A stretch of DNA of 49,545 nucleotides, taken from assembly GCA_029561195.1 (NCBI GenBank), contig JAKQJK010000172.1:1-49545 (forward strand), read 5' to 3'. The stretch is from Pseudomonadota bacterium (GTDB lineage: Bacteria; Pseudomonadota; Gammaproteobacteria; Burkholderiales; Burkholderiaceae_C). The position numbers and the translations under genes are program-made. Shown one piece after another: positions 34,322 through 42,473 of this stretch. The notes under the pieces were generated by a model that saw only the letters and a list, made by a program, of their open reading frames with translations, was not told where the DNA came from and did no database searches. How positions within the stretch are numbered: the stretch's first letter is position 1; each line of letters starts with the position of its first letter.

Positions 34322-35451
34322 ATGCACACACCGTTGACGTGGCGATCATCGGCGCTGGGATAGTCGGCGCGGCGCTGGCGCTGGCGCTGAGTCAACGAGG
34401 CTGCTCCGTAACGGTGGTGGAAGCCGCAACGCCAGGTGGAGGCGCTACCGCTCAGGGCATGGGTCATCTGGTGGTGCTGGACGACAACCCGGCTGAACTG
34501 GCGCTTTCTCGGCGTGGGGTGGAGCTTTGGCGAACGCTTATGCACGAGCTCCCGGCCAACGCGCAATACGACACCTGCGGCACCTTGTGGCTAGCCCGGA
34601 CAGAAGAGGACATGCTAGCAGTGAGCCGCAAGCATGAGCTCTACAAATCGCTGGACCTAGACAGTCATATTGTTTCGGATTCGGAACTTAGGCAGCTCGA
34701 GCCAAACCTTCGCAACGACTTGGCGGGTGCACTGAGGGTGCCTGGAGACGCCGTTGTTTATGCACCTGTCGCCACGCACTGGCTGTTGCAAAAGGCCATC
34801 CACCTCGGTGCCACAGTGATCAATCAGGCCGCAGCGACTGGATGGGATGCTTCCGGTGTCAATCTGCAAAATGGCAACTCAGTGGCGGCCCGGCATATCG
34901 TGATAGCGGCGGGCATGGGCAGCGCTGCGCTGGTCCCGGGCCTGCCTCTTCGCCCGCGCAAAGGGCATTTGGCGATTACGGAGCGTTACCCCGGCTTCGT
35001 GCGCCATCAGCTGGTGGAACTGGGCTACCTGCAATCAGCACATGGCAATGGCATGGAGTCTGTTGCGTTTAACGTGCAGCCACGCCCCACCGGGCAAGTG
35101 CTCATTGGCTCGACACGCCAATTCGATACTGAAAGCGCAGATGTCGATCCACCCGTGCTCGCCCACATGCTGGAACGGGCTCTGGACTACCTGCCCGGTT
35201 TGGGGACCCTACAGATACTGCGCACCTGGGCCGGATTCCGGCCTACGCTGCCGGACAATTTGCCAGCGTTGGGCGCTTTGCACAAGACGGGTACAAAGAC
35301 GCGCAACATGTGGCTTGCCACAGGGCACGAAGGTCTGGGTGTGACAACCGCCCTCTCTTCGGCAGAAATCCTGTGTCACCTCATCATGGGAAGCGCCTGT
35401 GAAATGGACCCCGACCCGTTCTCTCCAGTTCGTTTCGGTTTGACCGCATGA
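34318..35451 (+). CDS. FAD-dependent D-amino acid oxidase-like subunit of D-hydroxyproline dehydrogenase
   Basis: This 377-residue DAO-family flavoprotein has VDVAIIGAGIVGAALALAL as the FAD Rossmann motif near 7-25. GGGATAQGMGHLV follows, and LATGHEGLGVTT near the end completes the FAD site. It corresponds to the HcnC/SoxB-like subunit of three-part D-hydroxyproline dehydrogenases of Pseudomonas and relatives, which make 1-pyrroline-4-hydroxy-2-carboxylate. The start is TTG 34318: it overlaps the epimerase stop by four bases and no in-frame ATG precedes the Rossmann fold. The frame is open upstream but over the epimerase gene. It overlaps the next gene by ATGA at 35448-35451. Confidence 0.87.
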   Translation: MNAHTVDVAIIGAGIVGAALALALSQRGCSVTVVEAATPGGGATAQGMGHLVVLDDNPAELALSRRGVELWRTLMHELPANAQYDTCGTLWLARTEEDMLAVSRKHELYKSLDLDSHIVSDSELRQLEPNLRNDLAGALRVPGDAVVYAPVATHWLLQKAIHLGATVINQAAATGWDASGVNLQNGNSVAARHIVIAAGMGSAALVPGLPLRPRKGHLAITERYPGFVRHQLVELGYLQSAHGNGMESVAFNVQPRPTGQVLIGSTRQFDTESADVDPPVLAHMLERALDYLPGLGTLQILRTWAGFRPTLPDNLPALGALHKTGTKTRNMWLATGHEGLGVTTALSSAEILCHLIMGSACEMDPDPFSPVRFGLTA

Positions 35452-35705
35452 GCACAAAATCAGTCTCATTCTTGTTGAACCATCAGCGCTGCAGTGCACT
35501 TGCTGGCGTTACCGTCGTTGCAGCGCTGGCCACCAATCAGGTCGTATGGAGTCGCCGATCGGTCACGGGCGAACCGCGCGCCGCCCTATGCGGCATGGGC
35601 GTCTGTTTTGAATGTCGGGTCACCATCGATGGTGTGCATCACCTACGAGCCTGCCAGACCTTGGTACGCGAAGATATGAGCGTGGTAATCGATGACTGCA
35701 ACTGA
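35448..35705 (+). CDS. [2Fe-2S] subunit of D-hydroxyproline dehydrogenase (HcnA-like)
   Basis: This 85-residue protein has a plant-ferredoxin-like [2Fe-2S] loop, CGMGVCFECRVTIDG near 48-62, with the fourth cysteine in LRACQT. It is the small subunit that sits between the two flavoprotein genes in heterotrimeric opine, HCN and hydroxyproline dehydrogenases. The size and the placement are exactly those of the family. It starts within the stop of the preceding flavoprotein gene (ATGA) and overlaps the next one by 14 bases, so the three subunits are translationally coupled. Electron transfer from the flavins to a respiratory acceptor is the inferred role. Confidence 0.88.
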   Translation: MSTKSVSFLLNHQRCSALAGVTVVAALATNQVVWSRRSVTGEPRAALCGMGVCFECRVTIDGVHHLRACQTLVREDMSVVIDDCN

Positions 35706-36990
35706 GACTTTATTGCGCGTGGTTGTGGTTGGAGCGGGCCCAGCCGGTCTTGCGGCAGCCAAGGCGGCGGCAAGACCCGGCGTAGCAGTGACTTTGCTGG
35801 ATAACAACCCAGCGCCGGGCGGGCAAATTTGGCGAAGTGGCCCCAAGCACCCTCCGCCATCCCGGTCTAAGGCCGCACAACAATCGCTCATCCGATGCGG
35901 TGTCACGATCTATACGGGCTGCCATGTTGTGGGCATTCGTGTGCCTGGCGTCTTGATCCTTGACGCGCCCAATGCAGACAACGTGCCCACCGCGCTGGCA
36001 TGGGACAAGCTGATTTTGGCCACCGGCGCACGCGAGCGCTTTCTGCCGTTTCCCGGCTGGACGCTGCCCGGAGTCACCGGAGCCGGCGCAGCGCAGGCAC
36101 TTGTTAAAGGCGGTGTGCCCGCGCATGGCAAACGGGTTGTCGTTGCGGGAAGTGGTCCGCTGTTGCTGGCCAGTGCCGCAACCCTTCGAGCCGCCGGAGC
36201 CGATGTACTGATGGTTGTCGAACAGGCGCCGGCTCGGGCCATGCTGCACTTCGCAAGACGCTTAATCCACTGGCCCCGCAAACTAGCAAAGGCCGCCATA
36301 TTGCGGGCACAGCTGGCCAGCGTACCTTATCACTGGAACAGTCACATAATAGCTGCCGAAGGTGAGGGGCAACTTCACTCATTGCGCGTCTCAATTGATG
36401 GGTTTGAAAAAACAATAGCATGCGACTGGCTGGCTTGTGGTTTCGGTCTCCAAGCGAACCTGGAACTAGCCTATGCGTTGGGATGCGAGGTTGACACTGT
36501 CCATGGCTTGCCCGCCGTAAAAATCGATCAACAGCAACAAACTAGCGTCACTGGAGTATTTGCCGCTGGCGAGACCACAGGCATTGGAGGGTTGGATAAA
36601 GCGTGGGCAGAAGGTCATAGGGCTGGCTTAGCAGCAATCGGAAAAATCGCAAAACCGGGATTGACCGGGCATGCTGCATTTGGCGAACTTTTAAGCACAA
36701 CATTCGCCCTACGCCCCGAATTGATGCGCCTCGCAAACGGGGATACGACGGTATGCCGTTGTGAAGATGTGTCGCTAGCGGACTTGCGCGAACATGCCGA
36801 CTGGCGCACTGCCAAGCTGCGGACCCGTTGCGGCATGGGCGCCTGCCAGGGGCGTATCTGTGCACCCGTTTGCCATGATGTGCTGGGCTGGCAACTTCCC
36901 GGCCCGAGTTTGCAGCACGTTATTCGCCAACCACTTCAACCCGTGTCGCTGAACCGTCTGCTGTGCGGGTTGAAGGATATGCCGAGCTGA
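35692..36990 (+). CDS. NAD(P)/FAD-dependent subunit of D-hydroxyproline dehydrogenase (HcnB-like)
   Basis: This 432-residue protein has an N-terminal FAD motif (VVVVGAGPAGLAAAKAA near 9-25), PAPGGQIWRSG near 43-53 and an internal second dinucleotide fold (KRVVVAGSGPLLLASAATL near 146-165). A C-terminal bacterioferredoxin-like [2Fe-2S] domain carries CRCEDVSLADL, then CGMGACQGRIC. It is the large subunit of the three-part enzyme. GETTGIGGLDKAWAEG near 287-302 is the FAD-proximal loop seen in HcnB proteins. The late iron-sulfur domain pairs with the small subunit's cluster to form the electron path. It is the last of three overlapping genes. The alternative, opine oxidase subunit, is disfavoured by the epimerase and deaminase in the same operon. 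Confidence 0.88.
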   Translation: MTATETLLRVVVVGAGPAGLAAAKAAARPGVAVTLLDNNPAPGGQIWRSGPKHPPPSRSKAAQQSLIRCGVTIYTGCHVVGIRVPGVLILDAPNADNVPTALAWDKLILATGARERFLPFPGWTLPGVTGAGAAQALVKGGVPAHGKRVVVAGSGPLLLASAATLRAAGADVLMVVEQAPARAMLHFARRLIHWPRKLAKAAILRAQLASVPYHWNSHIIAAEGEGQLHSLRVSIDGFEKTIACDWLACGFGLQANLELAYALGCEVDTVHGLPAVKIDQQQQTSVTGVFAAGETTGIGGLDKAWAEGHRAGLAAIGKIAKPGLTGHAAFGELLSTTFALRPELMRLANGDTTVCRCEDVSLADLREHADWRTAKLRTRCGMGACQGRICAPVCHDVLGWQLPGPSLQHVIRQPLQPVSLNRLLCGLKDMPS

Positions 36991-37035
36991 TTTTTAAATT
37001 CGCCGGCAGCCATCTATTTTTTTAAAGGAGACTCC

Positions 37036-37941
37036 ATGAGCAAATCCCGATCCGTTGAATTCCGAGGTACATTCCCGGCCATCACAACCCCTTTCAATGC
37101 CGACTTGAGCGTTGACCATGCCTTCTTGGCCGAACACGCCCAATGGCAGATGAACGCTGGCTGCGCCGGGCTTATCCCATGTGGATCGCTGGGTGAGGCC
37201 GCGACCCTAAGCTTTGCAGAGAAAGTGGCTGTTACCGCAACTTGCGTCAAAGCCATCAGCGCTCCCGTTATTCCCGGAGTGACTGCTCTGTCCACACATG
37301 AAGCCGTCGAACTGGCACGAGCATTTGAAGGTGCCGGTGCACGGGGCCTGATGGTGTTACCGCCCTATGTGTATTCAACAGACTGGCGTGAAATGAAGGC
37401 CCATGTGGCCGCCGTGTTGAACGCCACCAAGCTTCCCTGTATTTTGTACAACAACCCTCCTGCCTACAAAACCGACTTTCTACCCACACACATCGCAGAG
37501 TTGGCAAGCGAACACGTCAATCTTGCCGCCGTCAAAGAGTCATCCGCAGACGTGCGACGCATCACGGCACTCAAGGTTTTGTTGGGGGATCGGCTGGCAC
37601 TTGGCGTTGGCATGGATGATGCACTCGTAGAAGGCTTTGCGGCCGGCGCACAATTCTGGGTTGCCGGTCTGGTCAATGCGTTCCCGGCAGAAACGGTAAA
37701 ACTGGTCAGCCTGTGCCAGCAAGGCAAGTGGGACGAGGCTTCCCGGCTTTACGCGTGGTTCCTGCCATTGCTACGCCTGGATACGGTTCCGAAATTTGTG
37801 CAGCTTATCAAGCTGGTTCAGGAGCGCGTTGGGCATGGCAACACGCGTGTTCGCGGACCCCGCCTGACATTACAGGGTGCTGAACTGACAACAGCCAATG
37901 CGGTAATTGATAAGGCGCTCGCCGACCTGTCAGAACTTTAA
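37036..37941 (+). CDS. DapA-family 1-pyrroline-4-hydroxy-2-carboxylate deaminase
   Basis: This 301-residue DHDPS/NAL-family (beta/alpha)8 barrel has GSLGEAATLSFAEK near 51-64, LPPYVYSTDW near 107-116, the catalytic Tyr in CILYNNPP near 136-143 and the Schiff-base Lys in AAVKESSADVRR near 166-177. In hydroxyproline operons the member at this place removes ammonia and water from 1-pyrroline-4-hydroxy-2-carboxylate. The product is alpha-ketoglutarate semialdehyde. It follows the dehydrogenase genes by 45 bp and has a strong AAAGGAGA. The next enzyme (semialdehyde dehydrogenase) is not in the window. A sugar-acid aldolase/dehydratase role linked to the IlvD/Edd gene nearby would be the alternative, as both pathways can meet at the semialdehyde. 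Confidence 0.83.
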   Translation: MSKSRSVEFRGTFPAITTPFNADLSVDHAFLAEHAQWQMNAGCAGLIPCGSLGEAATLSFAEKVAVTATCVKAISAPVIPGVTALSTHEAVELARAFEGAGARGLMVLPPYVYSTDWREMKAHVAAVLNATKLPCILYNNPPAYKTDFLPTHIAELASEHVNLAAVKESSADVRRITALKVLLGDRLALGVGMDDALVEGFAAGAQFWVAGLVNAFPAETVKLVSLCQQGKWDEASRLYAWFLPLLRLDTVPKFVQLIKLVQERVGHGNTRVRGPRLTLQGAELTTANAVIDKALADLSEL

Positions 37942-37965
37942 AGTGCTGTCCATCACAATGACGGC

Positions 37966-38823
37966 ATGAAAATCCAGCTACTGTCTGACCTGCACCTCGA
38001 AGCGCATCCGCAATGGGTTGCGCAGCCAGCGCCAGATGCAGATCTCCTGGTGCTGGCTGGGGACATCGGCTCCTATCAGGCGGGCTCTCTGCTGACAGAC
38101 TCCGATTTTGGGTTGAGCCGCTTTTCGCCTCTGCACAGTTGGCCTACGCCCGTCCTTTTTGTGCCAGGCAATCACGAGTACGACACACTTGATTTTGATG
38201 CTGCCCATACACGCCTTCGCGAAACCTGCATACGGCTTGGAATCACATGGCTGGAGCGGGAAGCCATTACGCTGAATGGCTTGGCACCAGACGTTAATTC
38301 ATCCAATGACTCCATTCGTTTTATTGGAACAACGTTGTGGAGCGATTTTGATGCCCTGGCAGCACAATCGCCCAGAGACGGTTGCTCGGAGACCAGCCTT
38401 CTCAGGTCACGCGAAAAAGCTTATCGTGCCGCAAACTACTATTTGCGCAAAACGGGAACCACGTGGCGTGGCGAATTGATGCTGGCCGAGCAGGTGCGCG
38501 AACTGTCCCTCGATTGTCAGCAATGGTTAAGGCTTGCTTTGTCTGAGCCCTTTGACGGAACAACCGTTGTCATCACTCACTTTGCGCCGAGTTTGCAAAG
38601 TGCCGACCCCCGCTATGGTCTGACGCCCGGAACTGCAGGATTTTGCAACCATCTGGACGATCTGCTTCCTCATGCCCAGCTTTGGTTACATGGACATCTG
38701 CATGCTCCGAGTGATTACGTAAAGAGCGGGTGCCGGATAGTCGCCAACCCGCTGGGTTACGTCCGGAAAAGGGAGCAGGAACTGTTCATCCCGAAACTGA
38801 CGATTGATACAACATCACTCTGA
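37966..38823 (+). CDS. Metallophosphoesterase
   Basis: This 285-residue calcineurin-like phosphoesterase has all five metal-site motifs: SDLHLEAHP near 7 (D-x-H), AGDIGSY near 32 (GD), GNHEY near 68 (GNHE), VITHFAP near 202 (H) and HGHLHAPSDY near 240 (GH-x-H). It starts 25 bases after the deaminase gene and may be transcribed with the hydroxyproline operon, although nothing in that pathway needs a phosphoesterase. Substrates of this subgroup (nucleotides, UDP-sugars, phosphodiesters) cannot be told apart from sequence. It converges with the IlvD/Edd gene. Confidence 0.85.
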   Translation: MKIQLLSDLHLEAHPQWVAQPAPDADLLVLAGDIGSYQAGSLLTDSDFGLSRFSPLHSWPTPVLFVPGNHEYDTLDFDAAHTRLRETCIRLGITWLEREAITLNGLAPDVNSSNDSIRFIGTTLWSDFDALAAQSPRDGCSETSLLRSREKAYRAANYYLRKTGTTWRGELMLAEQVRELSLDCQQWLRLALSEPFDGTTVVITHFAPSLQSADPRYGLTPGTAGFCNHLDDLLPHAQLWLHGHLHAPSDYVKSGCRIVANPLGYVRKREQELFIPKLTIDTTSL

Positions 38824-38839
38824 TTGCGATATAGGGGTG

Positions 38840-38869
38840 ATGCCGTTAACTATTTTACTTTCACGGCAT
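38840..38869. terminator. Weak hairpin between convergent genes
   Basis: ATGCCGT (38840-38846) and ACGGCAT (38863-38869) form a 7-bp stem with a 16-base AT-rich loop, in the 61-bp gap between the metallophosphoesterase and the IlvD/Edd gene ends. There is no full T-run on either side. It may help end both transcripts. Confidence 0.35.
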
Positions 38870-38884
38870 ATTTCGGAACTACAA

Positions 38885-40621
38885 CTAGTGGTTATCGCGC
38901 GGGACAAAGGCCCCTCGTTTGCCAACCAGAAAATCCAGATCAACACCTTCATCGGCTTGCAGAACATGATCGACGTACAACTTCCAGTAGCCGGAACTCA
39001 GTGGCGGAGGGGGAGCGACCCATTCAGAAAGTCGTCGTGCAAGCTCCTCGTCACTGATGTGCAGATGTAGCCGTCTCTGAGGCACATTGAGTTCAATCAG
39101 GTCACCGTTTTGCACTACGGCCAGTGGACCACCAGCGGCCGCTTCTGGCGCAGTGTGAAGCACGACCGTGCCATAGGCCGTTCCGCTCATGCGTGCATCA
39201 CTGATTCGCACCATGTCGGTAATGCCTTTGCGCAGCACTTTGGGTGGCAGTGGCATATTGCCTACCTCTGCCATGCCCGGATACCCCTTGGGTCCACAGT
39301 TCTTCAAGACCAGTACACAGCTTTCATCTACATCCAGCGACTCGTCGTCGATCCGATTGTGAAAGTCTTCAATATTTTCGAACACAACGGCCCGGCCAGT
39401 GTGAACCATCAGCGCCGGTGTTGCCGCACTCGGCTTGATGACAGCCCCGCGAGGTGAGAGGTTGCCCCGCAGGATTGCGATACCAGCTTTCTCCTTAAAT
39501 GGAGCGGCTAGCGGCATGATCACATCTGTGTTGTAGTTTTGCGCATCCGCGATGTTCTCTCCAACGGTCAAACCATTCGCTGTAATTGCACCGGTATGCA
39601 GGTGTTGGGCTATCTCCTTCATCACAACCGGCAAACCACCGGCATAGCAAAAATCTTCCATCAGAAATTTTCCGGATGGCTGCAGGTTGACAAGACATGG
39701 CAACTCGCTGGCCAGGCGATCAAAGTCCTCAATCTGCAACTGCACGCCAATACGACCCGCCATGGCAATCAGGTGAATCACCGCATTAGTTGATCCACCG
39801 ATTGCCGCAAGAGTTTTTATCGCATTCTCGAACGCTTCACGGGTGAGAATCTTCGACAGGATGAGGTCCTCGTGCACCATCTCGACCGCTCGCCGACCGG
39901 CCATGCGCGCCAGAACGTTACGCCGGCCATCCACAGCCGGATAAGCAGCATTTCCGGGCAAGCCAATACCCAGTGCCTCAACCATGCTCGCCATTGTCGA
40001 AGCCGTTCCCATGGTCATGCAGTGCCCATGGCTGCGATGCATACAACTCTCAGCCTCAAAAAAGTCCGCCAGCTTCAGCGTGCCTGCGCGAACCTGCTCA
40101 CTCATGCTCCACACGCCTGTTCCAGACCCCAGCTCTTGCCCCCGCCATTTGCCGCTTAGCATGGGGCCGCCACTCACGCCAACTGTTGGTAAATCAACGC
40201 TTGCGGCGCCCATCACCAACGATGGCGTGGTCTTGTCACAGCCCATCAGCAGCACCACCCCATCAATGGGATTGCCACGAATACTTTCCTCCACATCCAT
40301 GCTTGCAAGATTGCGATAAAGCATGGCTGTAGGACGCAACAAAGTTTCCCCAAGCGACATCACCGGAAACTCTAGTGGAAACCCGCCTGCCTCGTAAACA
40401 CCAATTTTGACTTGCTCGGCAATGGTCCGGAAGTGGCTGTTGCAGGGGGTCAGCTCACTGAAGGTGTTGCAGATACCGATCACAGGTCGGCCATCAAACT
40501 GATCATGCGGTACACCCTTACCCTTGACCCAACTGCGATATGCAAAACCATCGCGGTCCTGACGACCAAACCATTGTTGACTGCGGAGTTCTTCAGGTTT
40601 TTTCTTGATGGCTTTTGTCAT
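38885..40621 (-). CDS. IlvD/Edd-family sugar-acid dehydratase (arabonate/xylonate-type)
   Basis: This 578-residue protein belongs to the IlvD/Edd family. Iron-sulfur and Mg-binding segments are CNTFSELTPCNSH near 54-66, LLMGCDKTTPSL near 124-135 and SCMHRSHGHCMTMGTASTM near 192-210. GGSTNAVIHL near 276-285 and ARMSGTAYGTVVLH near 479-492 complete the fold. The length and the CMTMGTASTM segment match L-arabonate/D-xylonate/galactonate-type dehydratases rather than dihydroxyacid dehydratase (IlvD proper) or Edd. It would turn an aldonic acid into a 2-keto-3-deoxy acid. ATG 40621 is preferred over an open 19-codon extension. It is divergent from the 2-hydroxyacid dehydrogenase gene and shares the ATCATATGAT operator candidate with it. 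Substrate within the cluster (gluconate, idonate, galactonate) is undecided. Confidence 0.85.
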   Translation of the reverse strand: MTKAIKKKPEELRSQQWFGRQDRDGFAYRSWVKGKGVPHDQFDGRPVIGICNTFSELTPCNSHFRTIAEQVKIGVYEAGGFPLEFPVMSLGETLLRPTAMLYRNLASMDVEESIRGNPIDGVVLLMGCDKTTPSLVMGAASVDLPTVGVSGGPMLSGKWRGQELGSGTGVWSMSEQVRAGTLKLADFFEAESCMHRSHGHCMTMGTASTMASMVEALGIGLPGNAAYPAVDGRRNVLARMAGRRAVEMVHEDLILSKILTREAFENAIKTLAAIGGSTNAVIHLIAMAGRIGVQLQIEDFDRLASELPCLVNLQPSGKFLMEDFCYAGGLPVVMKEIAQHLHTGAITANGLTVGENIADAQNYNTDVIMPLAAPFKEKAGIAILRGNLSPRGAVIKPSAATPALMVHTGRAVVFENIEDFHNRIDDESLDVDESCVLVLKNCGPKGYPGMAEVGNMPLPPKVLRKGITDMVRISDARMSGTAYGTVVLHTAPEAAAGGPLAVVQNGDLIELNVPQRRLHLHISDEELARRLSEWVAPPPPLSSGYWKLYVDHVLQADEGVDLDFLVGKRGAFVPRDNH

Positions 40622-40680
40622 GGTGTGGCGTAGGGATGGTTGAGAAACAGGGTTTACCCCAAAGTCTAAATTACTCAATC

Positions 40681-40690
40681 ATCATATGAT
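40681..40690. promoter_or_regulatory. Palindrome ATCATATGAT in the divergent sugar-acid promoter
   Basis: A perfect 10-bp palindrome lies in the 91-bp gap between the dehydratase (minus) and the 2-hydroxyacid dehydrogenase (plus), about 30 bp before the latter. FadR-type regulators bind short palindromes of this kind, and a FadR-type gene is the second plus-strand gene here. It is the most likely operator of the cluster, though only one copy was noticed. Confidence 0.5.
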
Positions 40691-40712
40691 AAACATCGTA
40701 CAAAACATTTGA

Positions 40713-41666
40713 ATGGAGAAGGATTTGTCCAAGCCCGAAATCCTCGTGGTGGCGAATTTGTGGCCTCCGTATATGGATGCCTTGCGCGCAACATTCGTTG
40801 TTCATGATCGGGTTCACGTAAACGATGCTGAGCGTATTGCTGCAATTGCTCCGCAAATTCGGGGCATTGCCGCCAATGGCGAGTCCAAAGTTCCAGCGGA
40901 ACTCATCAAGCAATTGGCAGCACTTGAGGTCATCTCGGTGTTCGGTGTTGGCTACGACGGTGTCGACGTAGGGGCCGCTCACGCACGAGGCATTCCCGTC
41001 ACCAACACGCCTGATGTCCTTACCGATGACGTCGCCGATCTGGGCATGGCATTGCTGTTGTCAATTGCGCGCCGGATTCCACAGGCCGATAAATTTGTAC
41101 GCGCCAATTCATGGGTCAAAGGTCCACTACCGCTCACGCGCAAAGTTAGTGGCGCTCGCCTGGGTCTTGTGGGGCTTGGTCGTATCGGCCAAGCCATTGC
41201 CAGTCGGGCTGAGGGCTTTGGCATGTCTGTGGCCTATACAACCCGCCATAAAAAGTCAGAGTCCAGCTATACCTACTATCCCAATGCGCAGGCATTGGCC
41301 AGGGAAGTTGATTTCCTGCTGGTGATTACACCCGGCGGCGCTGGTACGCGTGGACTGATCAACGCAGACGTGCTGTCAGCTCTCGGCCCCGAAGGTTTTC
41401 TGATTAACGTTGCCCGCGGCTCCGTAGTAGACCAGTCCGCACTTGTTCACGCAATGCAGCACAACCTGATCGCCGGTGCAGCACTGGACGTGTTCGAGGA
41501 TGAGCCTAACGTACCGGAAGCACTGCGTTTGCATGAAAACGTCGTACTCACGCCGCACATGGCCAGCGGAACTTGGGAAACCCGTCGTGCCATGGCTGAC
41601 CTGGCCTTTGGTAATCTGCAAGCCCATTTTTCAGGCCTCCCTTTGCTCACGCCGGTGGCGAAATGA
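40713..41666 (+). CDS. D-2-hydroxyacid dehydrogenase (glyoxylate/2-ketogluconate reductase-like)
   Basis: This 317-residue D-isomer-specific 2-hydroxyacid dehydrogenase has the NAD(P) motif GLVGLGRIGQAIASR near 146-160 and the catalytic triad: Arg in NVARGSVVDQSAL near 234, Glu in FEDEPNVPE near 263 and His in TPHMASGTWETRR near 282. The subgroup (GhrB/TkrA-like) reduces glyoxylate, hydroxypyruvate and 2-keto-gluconate or 2-keto-gulonate. The neighbours make 2-ketogluconate or 2-keto-idonate reduction likely. ATG 40713 lacks a Shine-Dalgarno; TTG 40725 (LSKPEIL) has GGAG six bases before it and may be the real start. It overlaps the next gene by ATGA at 41663-41666. Confidence 0.86.
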   Translation: MEKDLSKPEILVVANLWPPYMDALRATFVVHDRVHVNDAERIAAIAPQIRGIAANGESKVPAELIKQLAALEVISVFGVGYDGVDVGAAHARGIPVTNTPDVLTDDVADLGMALLLSIARRIPQADKFVRANSWVKGPLPLTRKVSGARLGLVGLGRIGQAIASRAEGFGMSVAYTTRHKKSESSYTYYPNAQALAREVDFLLVITPGGAGTRGLINADVLSALGPEGFLINVARGSVVDQSALVHAMQHNLIAGAALDVFEDEPNVPEALRLHENVVLTPHMASGTWETRRAMADLAFGNLQAHFSGLPLLTPVAK

Positions 41667-42406
41667 TCAAAAACGTCCACGGCAACACGGTCGACTACCT
41701 TGGCGAAGCCATTGTGGCCGGGCGTTTTGGCTCTGGCGGTTCGCTTCCAGCGGAGCCCTTGCTGTGTGAAGAACTGGGCGTAAGCCGAACGGTTATTCGG
41801 GAGTCCATCAAATCACTGGTTGCCAAGGGCTTGATTCAAACCGGGCCCAAAGTGGGAACCAGGGTCTTGCCTAGCGACCAATGGAACTGGTTTGATCCTG
41901 ATGTGATTGCATGGCAATCCAAATCTGGTCTTACGCCAAGTTTTGTCCGCGACCTGCAAGAACTGCGCAGGGTAGTCGAACCTGCCGCTGTCAAGCTGGC
42001 TGCCGAGCGCGCAACGGAAACGGATATCGCGGACATTGAAGATGCTTTTACTGGCATGAAACGCGCCGTCGAAGGCGGTGGTGACTACGTGAAATACGAC
42101 CTGCGCTTTCACCAAGGCCTGCTGCGCGCTTCTCACAACCGGATGCTGGTTCAGATGAGCAAGGCCCTTTCTGCCTTGCTACGGACCAGTTTCGAAATTT
42201 CCACCATTAAAAAGGACGGCCCCAGGCTTTCGCTGCCATTACACCGTGCGGTGATTGATGCTGTGATAGCGCAAAACGGCGCCCGAGCGGAGCGGGCCTG
42301 TCTTGTTCTTATAGACGGTGCTCACGAAGACATTGAGCTGGTGCTGAATTCCAGACGCATGCTGCCACGCCTCAATCGCCCCGCGCCCATGCTGAAAACA
42401 GCATGA
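41663..42406 (+). CDS. FadR/GntR-family regulator of the sugar-acid cluster
   Basis: This 247-residue FadR-type regulator has a winged helix near 12-75 (LPAEPLLCEELGVSRTVIRE, then LVAKGLIQTGPKVGTRV) and an FCD domain near 95-235. The FCD domain keeps metal-site residues: D and H in YDLRFHQGLLRAS, H in LPLHRAVIDAV and H in LIDGAHEDIEL. An intact metal site fits binding of a small carboxylate ligand. It is translationally coupled to the 2-hydroxyacid dehydrogenase (ATGA) and precedes the ABC importer, so it is the natural repressor of this cluster, with a sugar acid as inducer. Its wing and HTH resemble those of the broken regulator at 11108, but the two are not close paralogues. ATCATATGAT at 40681 is its candidate site. 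Confidence 0.88.
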   Translation: MIKNVHGNTVDYLGEAIVAGRFGSGGSLPAEPLLCEELGVSRTVIRESIKSLVAKGLIQTGPKVGTRVLPSDQWNWFDPDVIAWQSKSGLTPSFVRDLQELRRVVEPAAVKLAAERATETDIADIEDAFTGMKRAVEGGGDYVKYDLRFHQGLLRASHNRMLVQMSKALSALLRTSFEISTIKKDGPRLSLPLHRAVIDAVIAQNGARAERACLVLIDGAHEDIELVLNSRRMLPRLNRPAPMLKTA

Positions 42407-42473
42407 CGCGTAATCAAGACCCAAGACACTCATTTTCCCGATTCCCCCAACCACCACAAAAGGAGACACTCTG

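Noticed and set aside
35448..35705. HCN synthase operon (hcnABC) as an alternative for the three flavin/iron-sulfur genes
   Set aside because: The subunit types are alike, but the adjacent hydroxyproline-epimerase and DapA-family deaminase genes point to D-hydroxyproline dehydrogenase.
36335..36421. ATAGCTGCC and CAATAGCATGC inside the HcnB-like gene as a sixth repeat copy
   Set aside because: Only the short ATAGC segment matches; the TATGCGTGAT core is missing, so the similarity is by chance.
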